DNA from: a virus
DNA: 53,597 nt
Virus record (IMG/VR): IMGVR_UViG_3300017758_000011
Span: 1 to 53,597 of that record
Direction: 5' to 3' (one strand)
A program made the position numbers and the translations under genes. The notes under the pieces are model-generated. The model made no database searches and was not told where the DNA came from. It worked only from the letters and a program-made list of their open reading frames with translations. This document shows positions 7,923 through 16,181 of this stretch, piece by piece (positions within the stretch are counted from its first letter, which is position 1; the number at the start of each line of letters is the position of its first letter).

Positions 7923-9568
7923 ATTTTCATCTCCTTCGCCTTAAACGCTGCTAATCTAATAGCCTCTCTTGCACTTGCTGTTATAGAAGCCGCTAAATTA
8001 ACATTAGCCCAACCAAATCCTTGAAAGGCAATAATTCCATAAAATGAAGCCATTAAACGCTTTACTGCCATTTGATTATTATACCATTTTTGATACTCGC
8101 CACTATCATTAGTGGCTTTCATTCTTTTCTTGTAGTCGTTTCTTAACTCTTTTAGTTCTAATACTGCTCTTGGCAAAAGACCTAATTCATCTGTTTTAAA
8201 ATACAACATATGTTTCATTTTAACAGGGCTAAAATCTCTCGGTGTTAGAATATTAACTGCAAATTCTGTGGGTTCTTCACTAATAGTTTCCCAACTTATA
8301 TTGCGAGCAATCATCATTGAAGGATATAGACCTGCAAAATCAAAAGCCGCAACATTAAGATGTAATCCTTGAGTTTGTTCACTTAGAGGGTCATAAATCA
8401 TAGCCCCTTCATAAGTTTCTCTTTTCTCTACTCTACTTCCTGTCTTGCATTTCCACCAAGCATTTCTCATAAAATAAATACTTCCCATGTGAGAAGCATA
8501 GAAACAAGCATCAAATGGTGCTTTTAGTAATCTTTGTAGTGATAATATTGCTTCACTACAATAATTCATTTCATCTATCTCAACTATCAACTTTACATCT
8601 TGTAAAGCATAATCAAGATAAGTTTCTGTATCTTCCAACCAAGCCCTACGATAAAATTCATTTGTGTCGGGAAACTTCTCCGAGACAAGTTTGTTCTTGT
8701 TCAAGACTGTTTCACCAATATAATTAAGAGACAAAGAAGGTAATGTTCCTCTTTGTGAATCATTCCATTGTCTTTCAAATGCTAAATCTAAAGATAAAGT
8801 AATTCTTCCATTAATAGGTTGTTCAATAGGACTAAAGCCCTTTTCACCATAAACAAAGGAAAAACTATCTTTCTTTTTCTTAATACCTTTAATGTGTCCT
8901 GTTGGCGACATTATTTGTGGATTAAGACCAAGAGCGCAGGTTCTTTCTAATAACTTAGGAATATCTGCAAAATGACCGAACCATGCAATTAACATATCGG
9001 GGTCTTTTACAACCATAGTTGTCATAAAGTTTTCAAGCATATCTTTTTCATTATCAAAAATAAATCTAACTCCGTTATCAAAAACAGTATCTAATGCCCT
9101 ATCATTTGGAAACCAAGCCCACTGATAATAATGCTTATCCCAGTTATCATACACTACAATAGTAGTAATCTCATCATGGTGTTCTCCGCCTTGTTGCCAT
9201 TCCATATCCCAATACCATTTACGCATTTTATACTCCGGCATTTCTTTTACTTCATCAACTGCATATCTAAAGTGAAAAGGCACATCAGCCTCATAGGTTT
9301 TCTTAAACATATCTTTAGCCTTTCTAATATCAAAAGAAGTATCAACAACTACTTTCTTTAGCGGCTCATTATCAATATTAACCCAATCACCACGAATATA
9401 CTCAAAGTCTCTATCAATATACTTTGATGCCTTATACTTGGAAGGTTCTTTCTCATCTTCTTTAACATAAAAATAAGGTTTGACTTCCACCATTTCAAAC
9501 TTCTTTTCACCGTTCTCTCTCCATGATTTGTAGATTCTTTTACCATCATTCATCTTACTTATTATCAT
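7919..9568 (-). CDS. DNA polymerase B, N-terminal part (exonuclease, motifs A and B)
   Basis: A 549-residue protein carrying the proofreading domain (ExoI WDME at 120-123, ExoII GHFADIP, ExoIII YALQD) and polymerase motif A (FDFAGLYPS) plus motif B (KRLMASFYG). It ends just after the helix following motif B, exactly where motif C should follow; the missing part is encoded at 6224-7114. Joined end to end, the two would make a family B polymerase of ordinary length (about 845 residues). Similar two-gene polymerases are known in Methanothermobacter, and Nanoarchaeum has a split-intein version at this site. No intein residues are visible at either junction. Confidence 0.92.
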   Translation of the reverse strand: MIISKMNDGKRIYKSWRENGEKKFEMVEVKPYFYVKEDEKEPSKYKASKYIDRDFEYIRGDWVNIDNEPLKKVVVDTSFDIRKAKDMFKKTYEADVPFHFRYAVDEVKEMPEYKMRKWYWDMEWQQGGEHHDEITTIVVYDNWDKHYYQWAWFPNDRALDTVFDNGVRFIFDNEKDMLENFMTTMVVKDPDMLIAWFGHFADIPKLLERTCALGLNPQIMSPTGHIKGIKKKKDSFSFVYGEKGFSPIEQPINGRITLSLDLAFERQWNDSQRGTLPSLSLNYIGETVLNKNKLVSEKFPDTNEFYRRAWLEDTETYLDYALQDVKLIVEIDEMNYCSEAILSLQRLLKAPFDACFYASHMGSIYFMRNAWWKCKTGSRVEKRETYEGAMIYDPLSEQTQGLHLNVAAFDFAGLYPSMMIARNISWETISEEPTEFAVNILTPRDFSPVKMKHMLYFKTDELGLLPRAVLELKELRNDYKKRMKATNDSGEYQKWYNNQMAVKRLMASFYGIIAFQGFGWANVNLAASITASAREAIRLAAFKAKEMKI

Positions 9569-9574
9569 TAATAT

Positions 9575-10348
9575 TCACGCACCTATATGTGGTGCTTTCA
9601 ATAGTATTCTATCATTAGCCACTACTAAAAGCGGAAATTCATCTTTCATGTATATGTTTAACATTTGGTCTTTCTCAAAGAAAGCATAAATAGGGCTACT
9701 AAATTCAATAGTTGCCCCTTCATTTGGATTAGTAATAAACAACGGAGTTAGCGTTTCTTCATACTTGTTAGTAATGCTTTGTCTTGTTGAAAGTGTTATT
9801 GTTTCATTCTTATCTAATTTGTAGATGCCGCTTTTAACTAATTCACAAGTTTTAATCGCACTTTTGAATTGTGCCTGTGTAATAGTAAATGCAGTTTCAA
9901 ACTGTCCTTTACCAAATGTCCATAGTCTATTCGGATTTACTTCATATCTAACATGACTTAGCATTCCCTTAATTCTTGTTAATGGCTCAATTTGGGGGTG
10001 ATTAACAACTAAAGGTATTGAAGCCTTCTTTGAATCACCACTTGTAATAGTAATAAAATCGCCAACTGCAAATGTTATCTCATTAGAAAATGATTTCAAA
10101 TAAGGAAGGACATTTGCGCTATCAAGACAGCAAACTCCTTCTTCGGATTCACCTTCTAATGGAATAGTTAGTGATACAAAGAAAGTTTGGTTTCCATTCC
10201 AAATACTCAAATTATTATCCTTAACTTCTAAGAGAGCATATGCTCCAAGATTAGTATTACCAAATCCATTATTGGTTGTTCCCTTTCCTTTAACTTGAAC
10301 GCTCTCTAATCCGTTTTTTAGTTTATCTGTTTCAATTGTAAATTTCAT
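9575..10348 (-). CDS. Sliding clamp (PCNA-like)
   Basis: A 257-residue protein of the usual PCNA length with the repeated strand-helix-strand pattern of a two-domain clamp monomer. Its ending, EFPLLVVANDRILLKAPHI, parallels the C-terminal strands of archaeal PCNA. It should encircle DNA and tether the polymerase, ligase and the clamp-loader subunit at 14587-15429, which ends in a PCNA-binding peptide. AAGAGGAATTAAT precedes the ATG. Divergence from host PCNA is high, so the family call uses length, fold pattern and neighbours. Confidence 0.75.
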   Translation of the reverse strand: MKFTIETDKLKNGLESVQVKGKGTTNNGFGNTNLGAYALLEVKDNNLSIWNGNQTFFVSLTIPLEGESEEGVCCLDSANVLPYLKSFSNEITFAVGDFITITSGDSKKASIPLVVNHPQIEPLTRIKGMLSHVRYEVNPNRLWTFGKGQFETAFTITQAQFKSAIKTCELVKSGIYKLDKNETITLSTRQSITNKYEETLTPLFITNPNEGATIEFSSPIYAFFEKDQMLNIYMKDEFPLLVVANDRILLKAPHIGA

Positions 10349-10803
10349 ATTAATTCCTCTTTTAATTTGTTGATTTCAACTTCCAAAGACTGTATTTTTT
10401 CTATGAGGTATTTATTCTTTTGTCTTTTTTGGTATAACTCTTTTGCTTGACGCAAATAAGTAGTTAAAGGCATTTCTTTAGCAATTATCTCCAATAGACA
10501 TTTTAATTTATCTATATCAGTTTCTTCTTGAATAATTTTCAATGTAATGCCACTAAACTTAGATTCCTCTTGCTTTTTATTTTCTTCAAAATCTTTATGT
10601 ATCTTCCCTCTATTTACAGTTGGTATATACTCCGAAGAACAATATGCACAATTACAGTGCATAAAGCACATATTTTTTTCCGGATTTTGACATAAGTTAG
10701 AGCGAGCAGAATCTTGTTTTACCATTACTTTACATCTGTTGTCTTTGGCGTATTGATTATTATTTTTCTCATTACTAACTCCGATACATTGTATTGACTT
10801 CAA
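10345..10803 (-). CDS. Cys-rich protein with coiled-coil tail
   Basis: A protein of about 152 residues. Seven or more cysteines and a histidine cluster in the first half (pattern C-x8-C-x3-C-x-C-x2-C) suggest one or two zinc sites, followed by a long coiled coil to the end. The start is likely TTG at 10803, whose bases overlap the TGA of the RecA-like gene (TTGA) with GAGGGATTGAT upstream. No family is recognised. Confidence 0.55.
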   Translation of the reverse strand: MKSIQCIGVSNEKNNNQYAKDNRCKVMVKQDSARSNLCQNPEKNMCFMHCNCAYCSSEYIPTVNRGKIHKDFEENKKQEESKFSGITLKIIQEETDIDKLKCLLEIIAKEMPLTTYLRQAKELYQKRQKNKYLIEKIQSLEVEINKLKEELI

Positions 10804-11621
10804 ATCAATCCCTCTCGCAATTCGGGAATACCTGTCCAAGAAACTTTACCTGTTCCGACAGTTAATGATTCCCAAGTTTTACCGACAAGTGCAGTATTGG
10901 TTTTACTACTTAGTAATTCAGCCTTATACACTACATCGTTTTTCTTGCGAGTTCTTCTTGTTGAAATAATTTGGAACATATAATCTCCCCAATTGTGCCA
11001 ATTAGGTTTAGAACCAATTACTTCTCCTGTTGCTCCATAGTCTGCTTTAGCATGAGTAATGTAAATTTGGTCACAATCCAAATTCTTACACATCATCAAT
11101 AGAGAATAAAATGGTGCATTTCTTTTGCCCCATTCAAATTTCATCTTTTGTGGTTTGCCGATTTTAGAACTTCCAGTCACATTTAATGTGCAACAATCAA
11201 GCCACTTATCTACTCCATCAAATACAAACAAAACATCTTCTCCTTCTGCTATTTTAGACTTAACGAATAAAACAAAATCTTCGGAATTTGCTTCCGACTT
11301 TTGAATATCTAATTCGCCATTTTCATTTCTTACTTCGGGATTCCACAAAGTAATTCTTTCAGTCATCTCATGGTTTTGTCTCCATGTAGGTTCGCAACCA
11401 TTATCCCAATCTAAAACATAAATTTGTTTATTAGGGAAATCAAGGGCTAATCCACTTTTGACTGTTTTGGGTTCTCCCCAAATACCACAGACTAAACGAT
11501 TACTTCTTGCTAATCTACCTTCTGTTTGTTTCTTTAATTTATCCTGAAATGCGACAACTCTTTGGTTCTCTATCATTTCATTCGCTACTGCGGGTTGTTT
11601 ATTCTTACTTGTTAAACTCAT
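10800..11621 (-). CDS. RecA/RadA-like ATPase (Sak4-like recombinase)
   Basis: A 273-residue protein with Walker A GEPKTVKSG (about residues 49-57), a Walker B-like strand VLFVFDGVD, and a sensor strand DQIYITHAKAD. It lacks the N-terminal domain of cellular RadA and has the compact size of phage Sak4-type single-strand annealing or recombination ATPases. It would promote strand pairing in repair or recombination-dependent replication, working with the SSB-like protein at 12182-13405. GGTGAT precedes the ATG. Confidence 0.7.
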   Translation of the reverse strand: MSLTSKNKQPAVANEMIENQRVVAFQDKLKKQTEGRLARSNRLVCGIWGEPKTVKSGLALDFPNKQIYVLDWDNGCEPTWRQNHEMTERITLWNPEVRNENGELDIQKSEANSEDFVLFVKSKIAEGEDVLFVFDGVDKWLDCCTLNVTGSSKIGKPQKMKFEWGKRNAPFYSLLMMCKNLDCDQIYITHAKADYGATGEVIGSKPNWHNWGDYMFQIISTRRTRKKNDVVYKAELLSSKTNTALVGKTWESLTVGTGKVSWTGIPELREGLI

Positions 11622-11625
11622 TATA

Positions 11626-11883
11626 TCACCATTCCTCTATTATATCTTCATCTTCTATGTTTACTGTCTTTCCATTTAGTTTAGCCCATGTTTGTAATAC
11701 TGTTCTTAATTCCTCAATACCATCACAAACATATCTTGCCTCTTTAGTTCCAATGTGAAACTTAGCCCAATAGGTATTTTCTTTCTTGTCATTTTCTTTC
11801 CAAGTAATAAAATCTACTTTAGACAAGTCAATCATATAACTATTAGTCTTTATTAAATACTTATCTTCTTTTAGTTCATTCAT
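11626..11883 (-). CDS. Small beta-rich protein, paralogue of its neighbour
   Basis: An 85-residue protein of alternating strands followed by one amphipathic helix (GIEELRTVLQTWAKL). The order (I-DLSKVDFITW, strand, strand, helix) is repeated in the product of 11876-12100, so the two seem to be diverged duplicates. The shape of strands capped by one helix resembles a PH-like fold, but no family is recognised. GGAGTAGGGGGAT lies upstream. Confidence 0.55.
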   Translation of the reverse strand: MNELKEDKYLIKTNSYMIDLSKVDFITWKENDKKENTYWAKFHIGTKEARYVCDGIEELRTVLQTWAKLNGKTVNIEDEDIIEEW

Positions 11884-12100
11884 AGGTAAATCCCCCTACT
11901 CCTAACCAATCACGAACATAAGAATCTAAAAACCTCTCAAGGTCTTCAAGTTCTAAATATTGGATTATTGTTCCTGCGCTTGAATACACTTTCAATTCCA
12001 TACCTAACACTCCATTTTGATTCCATGAAATGTGTTGGATTTTATCGTAGTGAATAAACGCTCTATCTGTTTTTAGTGCATTTTTAAAAATTCTTATCAT
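11876..12100 (-). CDS. Small beta-rich protein, paralogue of its neighbour
   Basis: A 74-residue protein with the same layout as the product of 11626-11883: a strand ending in ISWNQN where the neighbour has ITWKEN, then strands and a C-terminal helix (LEDLERFLDSYV). AAGGAGAAATTAAT precedes the ATG. The two may form a heterodimer; that is inference. Confidence 0.55.
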   Translation of the reverse strand: MIRIFKNALKTDRAFIHYDKIQHISWNQNGVLGMELKVYSSAGTIIQYLELEDLERFLDSYVRDWLGVGGFTYE

Positions 12101-12181
12101 ATTAATTTCTCCTTAAATATAGGCTTCGCACCTATATGACCGTCATTAACGCCAACGACTACACAATGATTGAATAATCAA
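12101..12181 (-). promoter_or_regulatory. Short intergenic region with inverted repeat and TATA-like box
   Basis: Between the SSB gene and the downstream pair lies an inverted repeat ATATAGG/CCTATAT (12116-12136) with a seven-base loop, followed in the minus-strand direction by TATATTTAAGGAG. It could be a weak terminator or an operator combined with an internal TATA element. There is no T-run. Confidence 0.35.
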
Positions 12182-13405
12182 TCAAAACCAATCAAAGTTA
12201 TCCTCAACGGGTTGGGAAACTTCAACGGCTGAACCATGCTTTAGGGTGCAATAAATACCCGAAGCATTAATTGTTGTTGGTTCAACTCCTTCATCGGTTG
12301 TTCTTTGGCTTGTTCGGCCAACAATAATAACTGATGATTGAATCCCGAAATCAATATTCAAATGTGGAGGAATCCAACAAGTGACAATTCCCGAACCATC
12401 GGAATAATCCAATTCATAATCAATATCTGTTATATTGATAATTCTATTACCGTTCTTTGTTGGAGTCATGTTCATATTAGTTACTGTTCCATCTGTAATT
12501 ACATATCTTTCCTTAGAAGGTAATTCCTGTCTTTGAATATGCGCTCTATCTAATTCCATAAGTGGAGTTAGATGAGAACCAAAGTTATTTCTTAGACAAT
12601 CTTCAAAGCCAAAGTTAGACATATCCCTAAATAATTCATTGTCCGGACTCATTTCACTATTCAATGAAAGACTATTAGATGTTAAATCTTTAGCCCCATA
12701 AATATCTGTTCCGGCATCGTTAGCAACGCAAAGAAAATGCACCCATTCAAATGTATTAGGTGCAAAATCTACTCCGCCTTGATTCTTATAAGAAAAGAAA
12801 TAAGGCTTCATTTCACTTGTTCCGACAGAACCGTAAAATACACCGCTTCTTCTCATTTGTTGTGGTGGTAGTGGTTTTCCGTATTGTGCATTCTTTCCAC
12901 CATTCATATAAACGGGTGTGTTATCTAAAGGAATATAATATCGGCCATCTTCTGTTTCTTCTGCTCCCGCAGGTAGAGACGAAATGGTTTTCTCTTGATA
13001 TTCTCCATGTTGATAACGGGAAACAACCCACTTACCTAAAGCGTTTTCACTTGCTATTGACACAATTCCTTTTTCAAGGGCATTATCAGCATCACGCATA
13101 AACTCTTCTTTTGCTTTCATTCTATTCCACGCCATCATATCTCTTGGTTCTTCTAAAGCAACAAAGAATCCAAATGCTGCCTTGTAAAAAGAATCATTAC
13201 TGTTGTTATTGTTATTATTTGAATCTCCCTCTTGGGTTCTTCTAACATTCGCAACATAGTTTCTCCATACACCTTTAGCAATTGGGGTTGTTGTTTCAAT
13301 GCCGTTTTCTTCGCAAACTTCAACGAATTTTGCTAACGCTTCTTCTTCGCTCAAACCAATATATTGTGCGCTTTTAATCACTTCTGCTTTCATATCTTCA
13401 TTCAT
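12182..13405 (-). CDS. RPA/SSB-like single-stranded DNA-binding protein
   Basis: A 407-residue protein with a helical N-terminal region, an Asn-rich linker (about residues 75-90), a central domain and a C-terminal OB-like segment (YVITDGTVTN to INASGIYC). It ends in an acidic tail closed by aromatics (VEDNFDWF), the hallmark by which SSB proteins recruit partners. The start at 13405 follows AGGAAAGTGAAAAAT; an in-frame extension upstream is rejected because it is lysine-rich and lacks a site. It should coat single-stranded DNA at the viral fork. Confidence 0.65.
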   Translation of the reverse strand: MNEDMKAEVIKSAQYIGLSEEEALAKFVEVCEENGIETTTPIAKGVWRNYVANVRRTQEGDSNNNNNNSNDSFYKAAFGFFVALEEPRDMMAWNRMKAKEEFMRDADNALEKGIVSIASENALGKWVVSRYQHGEYQEKTISSLPAGAEETEDGRYYIPLDNTPVYMNGGKNAQYGKPLPPQQMRRSGVFYGSVGTSEMKPYFFSYKNQGGVDFAPNTFEWVHFLCVANDAGTDIYGAKDLTSNSLSLNSEMSPDNELFRDMSNFGFEDCLRNNFGSHLTPLMELDRAHIQRQELPSKERYVITDGTVTNMNMTPTKNGNRIINITDIDYELDYSDGSGIVTCWIPPHLNIDFGIQSSVIIVGRTSQRTTDEGVEPTTINASGIYCTLKHGSAVEVSQPVEDNFDWF

Positions 13406-13452
13406 ATTTTTCACTTTCCTGTTTTTTTTTGTTTTTGTTTTTTTGTTCAATT

Positions 13453-14361
13453 CTATGATAGTTGGCCAATTAACCATGAGGCTAATACTTTAGGAGTCAT
13501 AGTGGTTGAACGCCATTCACTTTCTCCTATCGTTCTAAGGACTTTAAATTTCAAATTGCTATCTAATTCAGCAATTAATACTGCGTCATGCAAGCCAATA
13601 CAAATTTCACGGATAGTATATCCATCGTAAAGTAAGTTATGTATTGCCTGTAAAGAATCTGCCTGTTTATCAATTATTTTCATTAGTATTTTGCTATATT
13701 CATCTAAACTGTTATCCACCTGTGCCTTGAGGGAAGAATCACTTGCTTTTGCGGCCTGTAATTCTGTAATCGCCCTCCGCATATCACCGTTCATAGCATA
13801 TATAAAGGAGTTCAAATCATTGGTTTCAAAACGAGTTATACCTTCTTTTTGAAGGATTGATTGTATTACTTCCAATACTGATTCATTACTCAATGGCTTA
13901 AAATGATAGTTAGCACATCTGCTTTGTAATGCAAAGATAATCTTATTTCTATCATTACAAGTAATAATAAATCTTATATTACTTGAGTATCTTTCCATGA
14001 TTCTTTTCAATGCATTTTGAGCATCATTAGTCATTCCATCCATTTCATCTAATAATACGATTCTAAATGGTGCATCACCTATTGTTGCACTTTGAGCAAT
14101 ATTCTTTATTGTTGTTCTTACTGTTTCTAATCTTCTATCATCGGAAGCATTTACTTCTATATAATTATCAATAAAAGATTCACCGAGTATTTCTTGGGCT
14201 AATACTAAAGAAGCACTTGTTTTCCCATTTCCGGGATTTCCATGAATTAAAACATTAGGCATGTTTCTTTCTTCTATCCATGTTTTAGCGTCTAAAGTAA
14301 AGTGTTCTTGTCCTATTAAGTCATTTAACTTATTTGGCCTGTATTTTTCTGTCCATAACAT
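13453..14361 (-). CDS. rfcS: Clamp loader small subunit (RFC small)
   Basis: A 302-residue AAA+ protein beginning MLWTEKYRP, the signature N-terminus of RFC subunits. It has Walker A GNPGNGKT, Walker B LLDEMD, the sensor region ITCNDRNKI and the SRC motif (LQSRCANYHF) that supplies the arginine finger. The length is close to archaeal RFC small subunits. GGAGGAATAGAA precedes the ATG at 14361. It would form a complex with the large subunit at 14587-15429 and load the clamp. A TATA-like sequence inside it is listed separately. Confidence 0.95.
   Translation of the reverse strand: MLWTEKYRPNKLNDLIGQEHFTLDAKTWIEERNMPNVLIHGNPGNGKTSASLVLAQEILGESFIDNYIEVNASDDRRLETVRTTIKNIAQSATIGDAPFRIVLLDEMDGMTNDAQNALKRIMERYSSNIRFIITCNDRNKIIFALQSRCANYHFKPLSNESVLEVIQSILQKEGITRFETNDLNSFIYAMNGDMRRAITELQAAKASDSSLKAQVDNSLDEYSKILMKIIDKQADSLQAIHNLLYDGYTIREICIGLHDAVLIAELDSNLKFKVLRTIGESEWRSTTMTPKVLASWLIGQLS
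13799..13814 (-). promoter_or_regulatory. Promoter-like sequence inside rfcS
   Basis: The minus strand reads TGAACTCCTTTATATA, identical over 16 bases to the promoter at 37329-37345 and differing by one base from that at 29913-29929. It lies in the coding region about 390 bases upstream of the SSB start, so it could drive SSB separately. It could also be coincidence constrained by codons. Confidence 0.35.
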
Positions 14362-14590
14362 TTCTATTCCTCCATATATTAACATCTTTATTTTTACATT
14401 TTCCAATCTTTTCAAATCTTTTATTTCTAAGTAGTTGTGCAATTTGATTTGAGGTAAATGAACATGACCTATTGGAAGAATTGCGCTTCCTTGAATTTTC
14501 TTTATTTAATTCATCCATTATCTGCCTACAAGTCATTTCTTTATCTTGTAAAACAGATTCTATTCTAAAAATTAATTTTCTTGTTTTCAA
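14330..14590 (-). CDS. Small HTH-like basic protein
   Basis: An 86-residue, strongly basic protein with a helix-turn-helix-like middle (MTCRQIMDEL and SNQIAQLLRNKRFEKIG), similar in pattern to winged-helix DNA-binding proteins. It starts at a TTG that overlaps the TGA of the large clamp-loader gene, with GGAGG seven bases away. Its last 32 bases overlap the start of rfcS. Probably a regulator or DNA-binding accessory. Confidence 0.55.
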   Translation of the reverse strand: MKTRKLIFRIESVLQDKEMTCRQIMDELNKENSRKRNSSNRSCSFTSNQIAQLLRNKRFEKIGKCKNKDVNIWRNRNVMDRKIQAK

Positions 14591-15429
14591 AAATAGTCCT
14601 CCAAAGAGGTTTGTTTTGCTCTTATCGGGTCTGTCTTTTTTCTCTTTCTTTTTTCACCTAAGCCTAACAAACGACATTCCCCGTTATTTAATTTCTTTTT
14701 GAAATGAGAAGCAACGGTCTTATCCATACAAAGTTGCCGTAAGACTCTTGGATTCTTAACTCCAAGCCTTCTTGCTAACTTAGGCAATACAGAATACTTC
14801 CTTCTTTTAGGCATATTTAATCTATCAAAAGAACCACCTTCATGTGCATAGGCTAACATTTCATAAAAGTATTTTTGACTCCATCTTCTTTTTACTACAC
14901 CATCAACAAAGATTAATCTATGCGGGTGCATATTTTCACTTAACCAAGATACTATTTGGGTGTCCGGAGGTTTGTTATAAACTAATAACTTAGCAACTAA
15001 ATCTCTATCTCTCTCTTTCAGGTAGCCCCTTACGAGGGAATAGGTATCTCTTTCAAAAGAGAACGGTTTTTCTGAATTAGGAGCAATTGATTTAATTGAC
15101 TCTTCAAGAAAGTTATAAGAACCGGCTCTTTTTATACGACACATATCTTTTATTTCTTTAGGAACTGATTTCTCATTAATAGAAGTTAATACAATTTGTC
15201 CTCTATAATTTCTTAAAATGAATAGAATTGCTTGTTTATCTGGTTTATAATGAACATCTTCTATGATAATACCATTTTCCATAGGAAAAGAACCTACATC
15301 AATATCAATATCATTAGCAAAAACAATCATTGGTTCTTTTACTAATGTTAATGCTTGAGTTGATTTTCCTGTTCCTATTTTGCCTGTTATTAAAATTGCT
15401 CTAATTTGATTCATTGTTGTTAATCCCAT
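14587..15429 (-). CDS. Clamp loader large subunit-like protein with C-terminal PCNA-binding peptide
   Basis: A 280-residue protein with Walker A TGKIGTGKST (residues 15-24) and a basic C-terminal third that ends in QTSLEDYF, a textbook PIP box (Q-x-x-L-x-x-aromatic-aromatic) at the extreme C-terminus, as in archaeal RFC large subunits. It is much shorter than cellular RFC large subunits (usually over 400 residues), and Walker B and sensor motifs are hard to see. Adjacent to rfcS, it should be the loader's second subunit, recruiting the clamp. The start may be 15429 or an internal ATG 15 bases later. Confidence 0.75.
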   Translation of the reverse strand: MGLTTMNQIRAILITGKIGTGKSTQALTLVKEPMIVFANDIDIDVGSFPMENGIIIEDVHYKPDKQAILFILRNYRGQIVLTSINEKSVPKEIKDMCRIKRAGSYNFLEESIKSIAPNSEKPFSFERDTYSLVRGYLKERDRDLVAKLLVYNKPPDTQIVSWLSENMHPHRLIFVDGVVKRRWSQKYFYEMLAYAHEGGSFDRLNMPKRRKYSVLPKLARRLGVKNPRVLRQLCMDKTVASHFKKKLNNGECRLLGLGEKRKRKKTDPIRAKQTSLEDYF

Positions 15430-15827
15430 TAAATAACCCCTTTTAATTCTAATAATTTATCTAATCCTTTTTGTGTTAGATGTTCTTTGTTCACCAACAT
15501 TTTAACTACCTTGTCCATTGTTGTCCATTCCCCTTGACGACTTTCTAAATTGTCGGGAATGTTATTTATTACTTTTTTAAGGTTCATTATCCCGCTAATA
15601 TAGAGTATCGGCTTTGGTCTTGAAGATGATTCTTCATTATGATAAGAAGAATATACTCCCCAATGCAACAAAGACCGTTGCACACCATTTAGAAACTTAG
15701 CCGTTCCTCTTATGCTCAAACCCACTATTGGTTTGTAGCCAATCTTTAATTCATCTGTTCTAATAATCTTGAACTGAACTTTTGCACATGATAATAAAAT
15801 TCCTACTAACATATCTTTACTAAACAT
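15429..15827 (-). CDS. Unknown protein with a LAGLIDADG-like pattern
   Basis: A 132-residue protein beginning with a helix LVGILLSCAKVQFKI that resembles a degenerate LAGLIDADG helix. Strands, a helix containing LHWGVYSSY, and a strand YISGIMNLKKVI follow in the order found in LAGLIDADG endonucleases. The acidic catalytic residue is not evident (C or S where D is expected), so if related it is probably a domesticated DNA-binding form. An alternative is an unrelated alpha-beta protein. ATG at 15827 overlaps the upstream stop. Confidence 0.4.
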   Translation of the reverse strand: MFSKDMLVGILLSCAKVQFKIIRTDELKIGYKPIVGLSIRGTAKFLNGVQRSLLHWGVYSSYHNEESSSRPKPILYISGIMNLKKVINNIPDNLESRQGEWTTMDKVVKMLVNKEHLTQKGLDKLLELKGVI

Positions 15828-16176
15828 AATTCTCACTTACTTTTATTCCTAAGTATTCGCATTTGTATCTAAGAAAATCTAGCCCATCTAAGATTATTCC
15901 TTTGATGGTATTTTCTGTTTCCGAAGCGTCTCCTGCAAAGATAAACGCTAAACTTGTTCCTTGATAAGTATTCCAAGCAACTGCTTGCTTCTCATCTATT
16001 GGGTCAAAAAATACTGCCATTTCCGAGTATTTCTTAATCTGTTGGAGATGAATAACTACACCCTTAATCAAGAGTTCAACTTCTTCTTCTTTTAAATCTC
16101 CAAAAACTACAAATGTAAAACTCGTAGCCGTTCCATGACTTTCTATCCATTCTTGAATATGAAGGTCATTGAACAT
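15820..16176 (-). CDS. Unknown alpha-beta protein
   Basis: A 118-residue protein with regularly alternating strands and helices (FTFVVFGDL, VELLIKGVVIHL, LAFIFAGD, IIDGLDFL type segments in order), looking like a compact ferredoxin-like or similar fold. AAGGAATGATTATT precedes the ATG. No family is recognised. Confidence 0.5.
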   Translation of the reverse strand: MFNDLHIQEWIESHGTATSFTFVVFGDLKEEEVELLIKGVVIHLQQIKKYSEMAVFFDPIDEKQAVAWNTYQGTSLAFIFAGDASETENTIKGIILDGLDFLRYKCEYLGIKVSENYV

Positions 16177-16181
16177 AATAA

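Noticed and set aside
6224-9568. Split intein in the polymerase gene
   Set aside because: The N-terminal part ends without an intein start residue (Cys/Ser) or intein blocks, and the C-terminal part begins with its own ATG and ribosome binding site with no His-Asn junction.
13805-13820. A GTTCAAATC sequence suggesting the T-loop of a tRNA
   Set aside because: It lies within the rfcS coding sequence with no surrounding cloverleaf; I saw no convincing tRNA anywhere in the window.
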